Below are positions 1 through 8,381 of a DNA stretch of 39,109 nt, one piece after another. A model generated the notes under the pieces. It ran no database searches and was not told the origin of the DNA. It was given only the letters and a program-made list of their open reading frames with translations. Where the stretch lies: contig JBGCFA010000467.1 in assembly GCA_045106675.1 (NCBI GenBank), forward strand, positions 1 to 39,109. Reading direction: 5' to 3'. The DNA is from JBCAWW01 sp045106675. GTDB lineage: Bacteria > Bacteroidota > Bacteroidia > J057. The translations under genes were made by a program, and so were the position numbers. The first letter of the stretch is position 1; each line of letters opens with the position of its first letter.

Positions 1-54
1 ACTTATGAGGAGGACGGCCTGAGCCGAACGCAAAAAATCATGGTCATTGACTGA
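1..54 (+). CDS. 3' end of an unidentified gene (partial)
   Basis: Frame 1 is open from the window edge to a TGA at 52-54 and reads TYEEDGLSRTQKIMVID. Only 17 residues are visible, too few to name the protein. The codons for GLSRTQ contain a hairpin-AACGC repeat element at 15-31, so even this tail carries the repeat family seen across the window. The frame could also be open by chance, though the acidic, non-repetitive composition looks like coding sequence. Confidence 0.4.
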   Translation, partial: TYEEDGLSRTQKIMVID

Positions 55-74
55 AAAATAGACATTTGATTGTA

Positions 75-350
75 CTTAGGTTAAACGCATCAAAACTACG
101 AGGAGCATTTGCGATGCCTTTTGCCGATAGAACATCTCCGCTCGCACAGGCCGCAAGCTCTTCCAAGCGGTTTTTGCGCAGGCCTTTTCCCCAATCTGGC
201 CTAGCGCTCGTACCTTTGAAGGGACGGAGATTGGGGCGGGGGATGTTCAAAGAGTCAAAACGAAAGCACTGTATTCTGATGCGTTTAAGCTATTTGAATT
301 CTACCTGACAATATATTAAGCTGAAAATCCGCTACTTTAGGCGGATTTTT
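75..350 (+). ncRNA. putative structured non-coding RNA (nested helices plus terminator)
   Basis: No convincing protein is encoded here, but three inverted repeats nest inside each other. TTAAACGCATCA (81-92) pairs perfectly with TGATGCGTTTAA (277-288). GAACATCTCCGC (130-141) pairs with 236-248 with one bulge. CCCCAATCT (189-197) pairs with AGATTGGGG (228-236). A small hairpin (CCGC 151-154 with GCGG 167-170) fills the 5' side of the resulting junction, and an apical CGT-CC/GG-ACG stem caps 209-226. A Rho-independent terminator follows at 324-349, which suggests a + strand transcript of about 270 nt. The long interrupted hairpin resembles the general architecture of 6S RNA, but I could not match a consensus. 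SRP RNA, tmRNA and RNase P signatures are absent. Strand is inferred from the terminator; the 5' end is a guess. Confidence 0.55.
324..349 (+). terminator. Rho-independent terminator
   Basis: AAAATCCGC (324-332) pairs perfectly with GCGGATTTT (341-349) around an 8-nt loop, and a T run follows. It closes the structured RNA region and precedes the barrel gene by about 70 bp. It could also serve the gene ending at 54. Confidence 0.75.
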
Positions 351-416
351 GGTTTTGCAAAAATCCAGTTGGCAAGCTTTTGTCGTAAGTCTGTTGTTAA
401 TCGGTAAAGAAACTCA

Positions 417-1505
417 ATGTCAGGAGATAAAAAGGTGATGCTGTGGATATGGCTATTGTTGCTTGGATTGGGGCAACTCAGAGCTCAGGATAGCACAGAA
501 GTACGTCGCAATCGCTTTGTAGGGCTACCGATTGCCTTTTTTAGTCCTGAGACCAAGTTTGGCGGTGGAGTCGCGGGCATCTATTCATTTCGCTTGCCTA
601 AGACGGCTGACGATTCTCGCCCCTCACAATTACAATTTGGGTTGACTTATACTCAAGAGCGCCAAATCTTGGCTTACTTACCTTTTGAAATTCGTACTGC
701 TGAGCAGGAGTGGCTCTTCTTTGGGGAGTTAGGCTATTATCGGTACTTCTATCAATTTTGGGGCGTTGGCAACACCCTTTCGGATGCCAATGAGGAGACC
801 TATTCAGTCAATTTTCCTCGATTGCGACTCAATGTGCTTCGTAAAGTTTTGCCCAATACCTTTTTGGGCCTACGCTATTGGGCGGATGACTATCAGGTTG
901 GGGAAGTCGCAGAAGGCGGTTTGCTCGCAAGTGGTGATATCCCCGGTGCGGAGGGAGGACTGGTTTCTGGTTTAGGGGTATTGAGTATCTATGACAATCG
1001 TGATCAAATATTTTATCCTTCTCGTGGATGGTTAGTCGAAGGCTTGATTTTACAAAACGGTCCTGCTTTAGGGAGTCCTTATCGCTTTACGAGAGCTCGT
1101 TTAGATGCGAGCCGTTATTTGCCAGTATGGCGTGATCATATTTTAGCGCTCAACTTTTTGGGTGAATTTGTCTATGGAGACGTGCCGTTCCAGGAACTGG
1201 CGCTCTATGGAGGCACCAAAAAGGCACGAGGCTTTTATCAAGGTCGTTACCGAGACAAAAAAATGCTCTTATTGCAAGCCGCTTATCGGTTTCCGATTTA
1301 TTGGCGCTTTAGAGGAGAGCTCTTTGCGAGTTATGGTGGGGTAGGGCCACGCCTGAGCGAACTCAAAATCAATGAATTTCATTTAAATTATGGCGCAGGC
1401 TTACGCTTTGCGCTCAATCCCGAAGAAAAAATACATGTGCGTCTTGATGTCGGTATCGGCAACGGACAGCCCAACTTTTACCTAACCATAGGCGAAGCTT
1501 TTTAA
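417..1505 (+). CDS. outer-membrane beta-barrel protein, Omp85/BamA-like without POTRA domains
   Basis: A secreted protein of 362 residues with a hydrophobic leader ending near QLRAQ, then alternating aromatic strands and glycine turns up to a C-terminal phenylalanine (LTIGEAF), the classic last-strand signature of outer-membrane barrels. The segment around LSIYDNRDQIFYPSRGWLVEG matches the bacterial surface antigen (D15/Omp85) pattern NxxxxxPxxG. No POTRA repeats precede it, so it is shorter than BamA or TamA and is better called a D15-type barrel of unknown substrate. An in-frame ATG at 438 gives a more compact signal peptide and may be the true start, with AGGAGA at 421-426 as a possible ribosome site. 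The next gene begins one base after the stop, so the two are likely co-transcribed. Confidence 0.82.
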   Translation: MSGDKKVMLWIWLLLLGLGQLRAQDSTEVRRNRFVGLPIAFFSPETKFGGGVAGIYSFRLPKTADDSRPSQLQFGLTYTQERQILAYLPFEIRTAEQEWLFFGELGYYRYFYQFWGVGNTLSDANEETYSVNFPRLRLNVLRKVLPNTFLGLRYWADDYQVGEVAEGGLLASGDIPGAEGGLVSGLGVLSIYDNRDQIFYPSRGWLVEGLILQNGPALGSPYRFTRARLDASRYLPVWRDHILALNFLGEFVYGDVPFQELALYGGTKKARGFYQGRYRDKKMLLLQAAYRFPIYWRFRGELFASYGGVGPRLSELKINEFHLNYGAGLRFALNPEEKIHVRLDVGIGNGQPNFYLTIGEAF

Positions 1506-1506
1506 T

Positions 1507-2199
1507 ATGAAACTGAGTATCATCATACCTACTCATAATGAGTCCCCAAACCTCAAGGAGTTGATTCCCTATTTGCGGATCAATGGCGGAGATAGAGTGG
1601 GGGAGATCCTAGTCGTGGATTCCTGTAGTACTGATGATACTTTAGCGATCGCGGAGGAATTAGGGGCGAGAGCGATTCAAGCTCCCTGCAAAGGGCGGGC
1701 TCCGCAGATGAATTTTGGTGCTTCTGAAGCTCAAGGGGAGATTTTATACTTTGTGCATGCTGATACTCGTCCGCCAAGCAGTTTTGCGGAGGATGTTTTG
1801 CGTTCCGTCGAAGCCGGCTACGAGATGGGTTGCTATCGCTATGTCTTTGATATCAATCATCGGGCTTTACGCTTCAACGCTTTTATGACTCGTTTCGACT
1901 TGATTTTTTTTAGAGGAGGTGATCAGACTTTCTTTATTCCCAAGCGTCTCTTCGAGGAACTCGGCGGTTATCGGGAGGACTATCTAATCATGGAGGAGTA
2001 CGAATTTTTGAGGCGTGCCCGCAAAGCGCATAGCTTTCTGATCATGCCCAAAAACGCTGTGGTTTCTGCTCGGAAGTATGAGCACAATAGTTACTTTCGA
2101 GTCAATTTTGCCAATGCAGTAGTATTTGCGCTATTTTTGATGGGTGCTTCGCAGGAACGCATGGTCAAAGCTTATCGCTATCTCCTTAATTATCGTTAA
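1507..2199 (+). CDS. family 2 glycosyltransferase (TIGR04283-like)
   Basis: A GT-A fold glycosyltransferase of 230 residues: SIIIPTHNES at the N-terminus, VVDSCSTDDT for the nucleotide-binding strand, and FVHADTRPP containing the DxD-like metal site. GGDQTFFIPKRLFEELGGY and the following MEEYEF are typical of the compact glycosyltransferases often linked to rSAM/selenodomain or polar lipid loci. There is no membrane anchor beyond a hydrophobic helix near residues 205-215. It follows the barrel gene by one base and precedes endonuclease V by 8 bp, so the three look like one transcript. The codons for ASQER (about 2148-2161) contain a degenerate copy of the window's repeat element. Acceptor and sugar donor cannot be deduced. 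Confidence 0.85.
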   Translation: MKLSIIIPTHNESPNLKELIPYLRINGGDRVGEILVVDSCSTDDTLAIAEELGARAIQAPCKGRAPQMNFGASEAQGEILYFVHADTRPPSSFAEDVLRSVEAGYEMGCYRYVFDINHRALRFNAFMTRFDLIFFRGGDQTFFIPKRLFEELGGYREDYLIMEEYEFLRRARKAHSFLIMPKNAVVSARKYEHNSYFRVNFANAVVFALFLMGASQERMVKAYRYLLNYR

Positions 2200-2207
2200 T
2201 CAACTTC

Positions 2208-2906
2208 ATGCAGAGACCAAACGCTCAAGAGATATTTGAAAAACAACAATTGACCCTCTTGCAGCAGTTAGAGATATATCCGTTGGGAGCTGAGTTTTGC
2301 TTAAACGAGTCCGATCAAGTAGTTACCGTCGATATACAGTATAAAGATCAGTGGGGCTATGTAGCTCTAGATGTGCATGAGTGGGAAACTGATCAACATC
2401 AAATCTATCTCAGTCAAGAAGCAGTGGTTGAAGAGTATATCCCCGGCTATTTTGCTTTTAGAGAGGGACCGTTATTAGCGGCTGCTTTGACCAAAATGCT
2501 TGAGCAGCATGACATTCAGCCGGCTCTATTGATTATTGACGGACACGGCCTCGCTCATCCGAGACGTATGGGGCTGGCTAGTTGGCTAGGCATCAAGATG
2601 CATTTGCCGAGCATTGGCGTGGCGAAACGCAGCCTGCTAAAGTTTGATTATCAACTTGGCAAGCCTGCTGGTAGTACTTTCTCGATCCACGAGCAAAACG
2701 AATTATTGGGATATATAATACGTACTCAAGATGGCGTAAAACCACTTTTTGTCAGTGCGGGGCATATGATCAGCCAAGATGAGGCTTTGCGAATTACCTT
2801 TGCACTGCGGAGTAAATACCGTTTGATCGAACCGATCCGGAGAGCTGATCAAGCTGCTCGTAAGTTCGCCAAGGGCGAAATTACTGAAGAAATGATCGTT
2901 TTGTAA
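2208..2906 (+). CDS. nfi: endonuclease V (deoxyinosine repair)
   Basis: Endonuclease V cuts DNA, and in some organisms RNA, near deaminated inosine. The family signatures are in order: VDIQYKD with the first metal-binding Asp (about residue 42), YIPGYFAFREGP with the catalytic Glu (about 86), IDGHGLAHPRRMGLAS with Asp111, and PSIGVAKRSLL. Length of 232 residues is normal. One oddity is GLASWLG where most members have GLASHxG; the core metal ligands are kept, so activity is still expected. It is the third gene of the + strand run after the glycosyltransferase. Downstream, a repeat element and a convergent gene follow. Confidence 0.93.
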   Translation: MQRPNAQEIFEKQQLTLLQQLEIYPLGAEFCLNESDQVVTVDIQYKDQWGYVALDVHEWETDQHQIYLSQEAVVEEYIPGYFAFREGPLLAAALTKMLEQHDIQPALLIIDGHGLAHPRRMGLASWLGIKMHLPSIGVAKRSLLKFDYQLGKPAGSTFSIHEQNELLGYIIRTQDGVKPLFVSAGHMISQDEALRITFALRSKYRLIEPIRRADQAARKFAKGEITEEMIVL

Positions 2907-2939
2907 AGGGTATAAGATTTTGGGATAGGAATTATTTCA

Positions 2940-2956
2940 TTGCTTCGCGGAACGCT
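2940..2956 (+). repeat. hairpin-AACGCT element
   Basis: TTGC-TTC-GCGG-AACGCT. The stem closes with two G-C pairs and two T.G wobbles. A pyrimidine tract (TTTCTC) follows, as at several other intergenic copies. Confidence 0.65.
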
Positions 2957-3062
2957 TTTCTCTTGGGCAAAATTCCAATTTGAATCTTTTCTCTCTCAAG
3001 AGAGGAGGTGGAGACGGCGCATGGGAGTTACTAAGGTTATCGCTTTGCAGAATACTTAGAAT

Positions 3063-3077
3063 CGTTCCGCGAAGCGG
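3063..3077 (-). repeat. hairpin-AACGAT element
   Basis: On the minus strand CCGC-TTC-GCGG-AACGAT, a perfect 4-bp stem. It carries the AACGATT ending also found in the minus halves of the composite copies at 5374 and 8524. Confidence 0.7.
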
Positions 3078-3094
3078 TAGAAAAAGATCAAAAA

Positions 3095-5335
3095 CTAAGA
3101 TTGCAAGTCATGGATAAAAGGCTGACGATAATACCTCTTACCAGTAGCCTGATACAATGCATTGGCTAAAGCGGCAAATATTGGCGGAAAAGCAGGCTCA
3201 CCTAAGCCGGTAGGATCGATTTTATTTTGGACAAAGTGGATTTCAATATTTTTGGGCGATTCTCCCATGCGGATCATACGATAGGCATCGAAATTATTTT
3301 TTTGCGGTTCACCATCTTTGAAGGTCATTTCCCCATATAGCGCATTTCCGATTCCATCTACGATAGCTCCTTCGCACAAATTAATAGCTGCATCAGGGTT
3401 GACTACAATGCCACAATCAATGGCACAACTAACATTTTGGATGATGGGTTGGTCCTCTTCCATACTCAAATCCAAGACATGAGCTGCATATGAATTGTGG
3501 CAATAGTAAGCTGAAACGCCTCGCTGAAACCTGATGTCTTTTTTTCTCCATCCTGATTTTTCTTTGACTAGTTTGAGCACACCTGTATAGCGTTCTGGAT
3601 CATAATCATTTCTTTCCCCCACTGGATTTTCGGCAGCCTTTTGCAGAAGTTCTAAGCGAAAATCGAGAGGATCTTTGCCTGCTGCTTCTGCAACTTCATC
3701 TAGGAAGGACTGCTCAGCAGCAGCAATGAAATTTGACCTTGGGGCGCGAAACGAACCAATCGTAATATTGGTATTGACTGTCCAGCTTTCGGCTAGATAA
3801 TGCTCGACAGCTCCGGCTGGGAATCGATTGGCATATAAAGGACTTTCGGGTATGCCGCCGGCATTGACGTGAAAAGCAATCAGATTGTTCTGTACATCAA
3901 GGGCGGCTCGATAAGTAGCTTGATAAGCGGGGCGGTAGATCCCCCCTGTCATATCATCTTCACGAGAGTAAATCAGCTTAATGGGCGCATTCACTTTTTG
4001 AGAAATAAGCGCAGCTTCTATTGCCCAATGCGCATAGGAACGACGTCCATAGCCCCCGCCGAGACGAGTCATCTGAATATCGATATTTTCAATCCCGATC
4101 CCTAGTCTCGCGGAAATTGCCTGTTCTGTGAGTTCAGCTTTTTGTAAAGGCCCAGCTAGCTTCACTTTGCCCTCTCTTACATCAGCAAAGAAGTTCATAG
4201 GCTCCATACAGTTATGAGCCAAAAAGGGGGCATTATAGGTCCTTTCAATGATCTTGGCAGCGTTTTGAAAGGCTATCTTGGGTTCTCCATCTTTACGAAC
4301 TTCTCTTGCTTCTTGGGAGGCTTGGGCCATCTGAGCAAGGTGATCCTCACTATTCTCTAAACCAGCGGGTATAGTGAAAGTTTGTTTGGATCTACCGTAA
4401 GGTGTTCTTTCTTCTGTGTAGGTATCAAAAGCTTCCCAGTTCAGCTCAATTACCCTTTTTGCTTTCATTACCTCCCAAGTAGATCGACCAACTATGACTA
4501 CTACCTCCAAAAAAGCACAAGTGTCAAAGTGTTGTCTTCCATAGCTATCCTCCAGCACTTTGATTGTAAATATATCTTGTATACCAGCCATTGATTTGGC
4601 GGAGTCTATATCGACTGATTTAAGCTTCATGCCAAAAGCGGGTGGGTGCACAATCATCGCAATTAGCATGCCTTCTCTATAAGTATCAATCCCAAATAGG
4701 GGCTGGCCACTAACAATTTTCTTCCCATCTACATTCTTTTGAGAGCTACCAATGATTTGAAAATCATTAATCTCTTTGAGTTGGACTGTTTCTGGTACGC
4801 TTACTTTCGCCGCCGCCGCTGCCATCTCTCCATAGCTAGCTGACTTGCCACTCGCTTTGTGATTTAATACTCCTGCTTTCGTACTAATTTCATCGGCTGA
4901 GACCCCCCAACTTTGTGCTGCTGCAATTTTCAACATCTGCCGAGCCGAAGCCCCTGCCATCCTTAGCCCTTTCCACCCAAATCTGATAGCATTACTACCT
5001 CCTATAAATTGCCTTTGGAATAAATCTGTATTCAATGGAGCTTGTTCGACAATGACCTTTTGCCAGTCGATATCGAGCTCTTCGGCAATAATCATCGGTA
5101 ATGCAGTCTTGATATTTTGCCCACCTTCGGGATTGGGGGACATGATTGTAATGACTCCATTATCTCCTATTTTTAGATATCCGTTTAATTCAAACCATTC
5201 TTCGGGAAGGGCCAGTTTCCTGAGCTCTCTGGCTTCACAGCCTAACCAACTGAAGCTTAGTAGCATACCTCCGCTTGCGAGAGCAGAGGTTTTCAAAAAG
5301 GAGCGTCTATTAAATGAAGTTTTTTGGAATGCCAT
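3095..5335 (-). CDS. molybdopterin-binding oxidoreductase large subunit (IorB-like), copy 2
   Basis: A xanthine dehydrogenase family molybdopterin subunit of the isoquinoline 1-oxidoreductase beta type, 746 residues. The N-terminus carries a twin-arginine signal (NRRSFLK, Arg10-Arg11) followed by a hydrophobic stretch, so the folded cofactor-loaded enzyme is probably exported; Cys33 follows a weak lipobox (WLGC). Family motifs: MEPMNFFADV, GGGYGRRSYAHWAIEAALIS, SFRAPRSNF, and near the C-terminus GLGEPAFPPIFAALANAL with the probable catalytic Glu713. It is the last gene of a three-gene minus-strand run, 99 bp downstream of its paralogue (5435-7705); one 2Fe-2S subunit serves both. Substrate is unknown; such enzymes hydroxylate N-heterocycles or oxidise aldehydes. 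No FAD subunit or XdhC-type chaperone lies in the window. Confidence 0.9.
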   Translation of the reverse strand: MAFQKTSFNRRSFLKTSALASGGMLLSFSWLGCEARELRKLALPEEWFELNGYLKIGDNGVITIMSPNPEGGQNIKTALPMIIAEELDIDWQKVIVEQAPLNTDLFQRQFIGGSNAIRFGWKGLRMAGASARQMLKIAAAQSWGVSADEISTKAGVLNHKASGKSASYGEMAAAAAKVSVPETVQLKEINDFQIIGSSQKNVDGKKIVSGQPLFGIDTYREGMLIAMIVHPPAFGMKLKSVDIDSAKSMAGIQDIFTIKVLEDSYGRQHFDTCAFLEVVVIVGRSTWEVMKAKRVIELNWEAFDTYTEERTPYGRSKQTFTIPAGLENSEDHLAQMAQASQEAREVRKDGEPKIAFQNAAKIIERTYNAPFLAHNCMEPMNFFADVREGKVKLAGPLQKAELTEQAISARLGIGIENIDIQMTRLGGGYGRRSYAHWAIEAALISQKVNAPIKLIYSREDDMTGGIYRPAYQATYRAALDVQNNLIAFHVNAGGIPESPLYANRFPAGAVEHYLAESWTVNTNITIGSFRAPRSNFIAAAEQSFLDEVAEAAGKDPLDFRLELLQKAAENPVGERNDYDPERYTGVLKLVKEKSGWRKKDIRFQRGVSAYYCHNSYAAHVLDLSMEEDQPIIQNVSCAIDCGIVVNPDAAINLCEGAIVDGIGNALYGEMTFKDGEPQKNNFDAYRMIRMGESPKNIEIHFVQNKIDPTGLGEPAFPPIFAALANALYQATGKRYYRQPFIHDLQS

Positions 5336-5434
5336 GCGATCTTTTTTGACATGATGATATTATTGACTGTTCACCGCTTCGCAGAACGCTGATAATCGTT
5401 CCGCGAAGCGGTAAAAACAAAGATCAAACGACCC
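5336..5434. other. spacer between the two molybdenum-subunit genes carrying a mirrored repeat
   Basis: The 99-bp spacer is largely taken up by the composite element at 5374-5411. No terminator with a T run is visible, so read-through between the paralogues is possible. Confidence 0.5.
5374..5411. repeat. composite (mirrored) hairpin element
   Basis: A + half, CCGC-TTC-GCAG-AACGCT (5374-5390, one C.A mismatch in the stem), then GATAAT, then a - half whose minus strand reads CCGC-TTC-GCGG-AACG (5397-5411). Positions 5380-5411 are identical to 8530-8561 over 32 bases. The two halves can pair with each other or fold as two separate hairpins, as in bacterial interspersed mosaic elements. Confidence 0.85.
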
Positions 5435-7705
5435 TTAGCGCTTAGCCAATACCTTTTTGTCCTTCAGAAATGGCTGATGATAAACACGGTCCCCAGTGGC
5501 TTTGTAGAGCGCATTGGCGAGGGCAGCGAATATCGGGGGAAAAGGCGGCTCTCCCAATCCCGTTGGATCGATCTCGTTTTGCACAAAATGTACCTCAATT
5601 TCCTTAGGCGCTTCACTCATCCGGATCATTCGATATTGATGGAAATTGTTTTTTTGAGGTACTCCATCTTCAAAGGTCATTTCCCCATAAAGCGCATTGC
5701 CGATTCCATCTACGATGCCTCCTTCGGCCATATTAGCGGCAGCATCTGGATTGATCACGATCCCACAGTCAATCGCGCAAGTAACTTTTTGGATCACTGC
5801 TTTGCCATCTTTCATCTCTAGATCTAAGACGTGAGCTGCATAGGAGTTATGACAAAAGTAGGCAGAAACTCCACGATTAAGATTCTTATCATCTTTTCCC
5901 CAACCCGCTTTTTCTTTGACCATTTTCAGTACAGCTGCATAACGTTCTGGATCATAATCGTTTCTTTCCCCCACTGGATTTTCGGCAGCCTTTCGCAGAA
6001 GTTCTAGGCGGAAATCAATTGGGTCTTTGCCCATTTCTTCCGCGAGTTCATCTAAAAAGGATTGCTCTGCCGCAGCCATGAAGTTGGAACGTGGAGCACG
6101 GAAAGCCCCAGTCGTGATATTGGAGTCAATCGAAAACTCCTCGGCGAGATAGTTATCAATCGAACCAGCCGGAAAACGATTGGCAAACAAAGGACTTTCT
6201 GGCACTCCTCCAGCCTTGATATGTAGCGCGAGCAATTGATTGTTTTCATCAAGCGCGGCTCTATATGTGGCTTGATAAGTCGGACGATAAATACCATTGG
6301 TCATATCATCTTCACGTGTATACATTAGCTTGACGGGTGCTTTTACTTGCTGTGAAATCAAAGCCGCTTCTAGCATATAATGCGAATAAGCCCGACGACC
6401 AAAACCACCACCCATACGGGTCATTTCGATCTCTATATTTTCTTCCGGTATTCCCAGTCTATCTGCTAGGGCAGGCTCGATCAGTCCGGGGCCTTGTAAT
6501 GGGCCAGATACAAAAACTTGATCCTCTTTTACATCGGCAAAAAAGTTCATAGGCTCCATACAATTGTGAACTAAGTATGGACCTGAGTATTGACGTTCGA
6601 TAATCCTATCAGCATTGGCAAAGGCTGCTTCTGGATTTCCGTCTTTACGAGCGACGCGGCTAGGATTTTGCATCAGTTCCTCCATACGCGCCTTATGGAC
6701 TTCAGTATTTTCGAGGCCGCCTGGTACGACTACCTCCCTATCTCTACCAAACCGACTGACGGTAAAAGATTGATCCGAGAGCTGTTTCCAGCTGGCTTTA
6801 AGCGCTTTTTTTGCCTTCATCACCTCCCAAGTAGAATTGCCAACGATAGCGACTAATTCAGGGAATGCATTGGTGTCGAACCCCCCTTTCTTAAAGTCGT
6901 CATTATAGGATTTGATCGGGAATACATCCTTGATGCCTGGCATGGCTTTGATCTCGTCTGCATTGTCAATGGATTGTAAGCTCATCCCAAAAGCAGGTGG
7001 ATGTTCAATCATTGCGATCAGCATACCTGCTTTTTGAGTGTCTACACCAAATAAGGCCTTGCCAGTAACGATCTTCTTTCCTTCCACATTCCTTTTGGAA
7101 TGCCCGATCAGTTTGAAATCTTTTGGCTCTTTGAGTGGTATCTCTTCTGGGATGCTGATTTTGGCTGCTGCAGCTGCCATTTCGCCATAAGTCGCTGATT
7201 TGCCACTGGCTTTATGTGATAACACCCCTGCTTCAGTGCTGATCTCGTCTGCAGAAACTTGCCAAGTCTTAGCAGCGGCTTCTTTGAGCATATATTTGGC
7301 TGAAGCCCCTGCCATCCTGAGTGGTTTCCATTTGGACATGATGCCTCGACTCCCTCCAGTAAACTGCCCGAAAGGAGCGCTAGGGAATTTCTGAGGACTA
7401 TATGGCGCTTGCTCTACGATGACACTTTTCCAATCAAGATCCAATTCTTCGGCCACGATCATAGGCATCGAGGTCATTACATTTTGCCCGAATTCAGGAT
7501 TTGGCGAAAAGATCGTCACCACTCCATTATCCCCGATTTTGAGGTAGCTATTAAACTCAAACCATTCTTTGGGCATAGTCAAGGTTTCTTCTTTGACGGG
7601 CATACAAGAGGCCAACCAATTGAAACTGATCATCATGCCTCCTCCGGCCAAGGCACTGGCCTTGAGGAAGGAACGTCTGTTGTATGAAGTTTTTGTGATT
7701 GCCAT
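5435..7705 (-). CDS. molybdopterin-binding oxidoreductase large subunit (IorB-like), copy 1
   Basis: A paralogue of the gene at 3095-5335, 756 residues, colinear with it throughout. Tat signal NRRSFLK (Arg10-Arg11), then WLASC with a better lipobox, so Cys34 may be lipidated and hold the enzyme at the cell surface or periplasmic face. Motifs: MEPMNFFADV, GGGFGRRAYSHYMLEAALIS, AFRAPRSNF, GLGEPPFPPIFAALANAL with probable catalytic Glu719. Compared with the other copy it has short insertions (for example around APFGQFTGGSRG) and a lysine-rich tail. It lies 112 bp after the 2Fe-2S gene; the gap holds a - oriented repeat. Tandem duplication is clear, and a 74-bp stretch (5943-6016) differs from the other copy at only four positions. 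Confidence 0.92.
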   Translation of the reverse strand: MAITKTSYNRRSFLKASALAGGGMMISFNWLASCMPVKEETLTMPKEWFEFNSYLKIGDNGVVTIFSPNPEFGQNVMTSMPMIVAEELDLDWKSVIVEQAPYSPQKFPSAPFGQFTGGSRGIMSKWKPLRMAGASAKYMLKEAAAKTWQVSADEISTEAGVLSHKASGKSATYGEMAAAAAKISIPEEIPLKEPKDFKLIGHSKRNVEGKKIVTGKALFGVDTQKAGMLIAMIEHPPAFGMSLQSIDNADEIKAMPGIKDVFPIKSYNDDFKKGGFDTNAFPELVAIVGNSTWEVMKAKKALKASWKQLSDQSFTVSRFGRDREVVVPGGLENTEVHKARMEELMQNPSRVARKDGNPEAAFANADRIIERQYSGPYLVHNCMEPMNFFADVKEDQVFVSGPLQGPGLIEPALADRLGIPEENIEIEMTRMGGGFGRRAYSHYMLEAALISQQVKAPVKLMYTREDDMTNGIYRPTYQATYRAALDENNQLLALHIKAGGVPESPLFANRFPAGSIDNYLAEEFSIDSNITTGAFRAPRSNFMAAAEQSFLDELAEEMGKDPIDFRLELLRKAAENPVGERNDYDPERYAAVLKMVKEKAGWGKDDKNLNRGVSAYFCHNSYAAHVLDLEMKDGKAVIQKVTCAIDCGIVINPDAAANMAEGGIVDGIGNALYGEMTFEDGVPQKNNFHQYRMIRMSEAPKEIEVHFVQNEIDPTGLGEPPFPPIFAALANALYKATGDRVYHQPFLKDKKVLAKR

Positions 7706-7768
7706 GGAGGAGGATTTTATAAGGCGTGATTTTGTTGACTATTGGTAAGGATATCTGTTTAGGTCTAC

Positions 7769-7802
7769 TTCTCAGAACCTTGAGAAGCGTTCCGCGAAGC
7801 GG
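7769..7802 (-). repeat. hairpin-AACGCT element with adjacent stem
   Basis: The minus strand of 7786-7802 reads CCGC-TTC-GCGG-AACGCT followed by TCTCA. The flank makes a second hairpin (CTTCTCA 7769-7775 with TGAGAAG 7781-7787). It sits between the 2Fe-2S gene and the first large-subunit gene. Confidence 0.8.
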
Positions 7803-7817
7803 TAAGAAAAAGGCTAT

Positions 7818-8273
7818 TTAGGCCTTAGCTGCGGTCTTGATTGCTGCTTTGATACGTGTATAGGTGCCGCAGCGACAAATATTACCATTCATCGCAGCGT
7901 CAATATCTGCATCGCTAGGATTGGGATTTTTGTCTAATAGAGCAGCCGCATTCATGATTTGCCCAGCTTGACAGTAGCCACATTGCGGAACGTCATGCTC
8001 TATCCAAGCTTGTTGCAGAGGATGATCCCCCTCTTTTGATAAGCCTTCAATGGTGGTGATCGCCTTATTTCCTACGGCTGAAATGGGCAATTGGCAGGAC
8101 CTGGTCGCTACCCCATTGAGATGAATGGTACAAGCCCCACATTGAGCAATCCCACAACCATATTTGGTCCCGACTAATTGAAGATGATCTCGTAAAACCC
8201 AAAGCATCGGAGTGCTGGGATCAAGCTCTAGACTTTGTACTTTGCCGTTGATGTTTATGGTAAATGATGCCAT
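7818..8273 (-). CDS. 2Fe-2S subunit of molybdenum hydroxylase (IorA-like)
   Basis: The electron-transfer subunit of 151 residues with two [2Fe-2S] clusters. The plant-ferredoxin-like N-terminal domain has Cys40, Cys45, Cys48 and Cys60 (CGIAQCGAC...C); the helical C-terminal domain has Cys98, Cys101, Cys133 and Cys135 (CGYCQAG...CRC). There is no signal peptide, so it would have to leave the cell bound to a Tat-signal partner, as known for other exported members of this family. It is first in the run, with two large-subunit genes downstream, so one small subunit may pair with either. The absence of an FAD subunit fits the isoquinoline oxidoreductase type, which passes electrons to another acceptor such as a cytochrome. 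Confidence 0.95.
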   Translation of the reverse strand: MASFTININGKVQSLELDPSTPMLWVLRDHLQLVGTKYGCGIAQCGACTIHLNGVATRSCQLPISAVGNKAITTIEGLSKEGDHPLQQAWIEHDVPQCGYCQAGQIMNAAALLDKNPNPSDADIDAAMNGNICRCGTYTRIKAAIKTAAKA

Positions 8274-8381
8274 GAATGAATGATTTGAATAGAAGGTAGC
8301 ACTTTTTGAGGAGGAGATAGCTTAGTTTCGTCTCAATTTTTGTTTGTGGGAGATTATTCAGTTTTCTGTAAGGTTTTTCTG

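Larger units (their letters stand above)
2907..3094. other. convergent intergenic gap with two inverted repeat elements
   Basis: This gap separates the convergent endonuclease V and molybdenum enzyme genes. It holds a + oriented element (2940-2956), a - oriented one (3063-3077) and a short CTCTCT/AGAGAG hairpin at 2991-3004. The two elements share a 13-bp inverted match (GCTTCGCGGAACG) and could pair to close a 107-nt loop, perhaps acting as a shared termination structure. No gene is visible. Confidence 0.6.

Noticed and set aside
66..308. 80-codon frame over the structured RNA region
   Set aside because: Its sequence resembles no protein, and the same DNA is explained by nested inverted repeats and a terminator; the opposite-strand frame at 44-250 is no better.
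75..350. Identification as SRP RNA, tmRNA or RNase P RNA
   Set aside because: The conserved SRP GGAA/AGCAGC loops, the tmRNA acceptor ends and tag frame, and the RNase P GAGGAAAGTC and ACAGAA motifs are absent.
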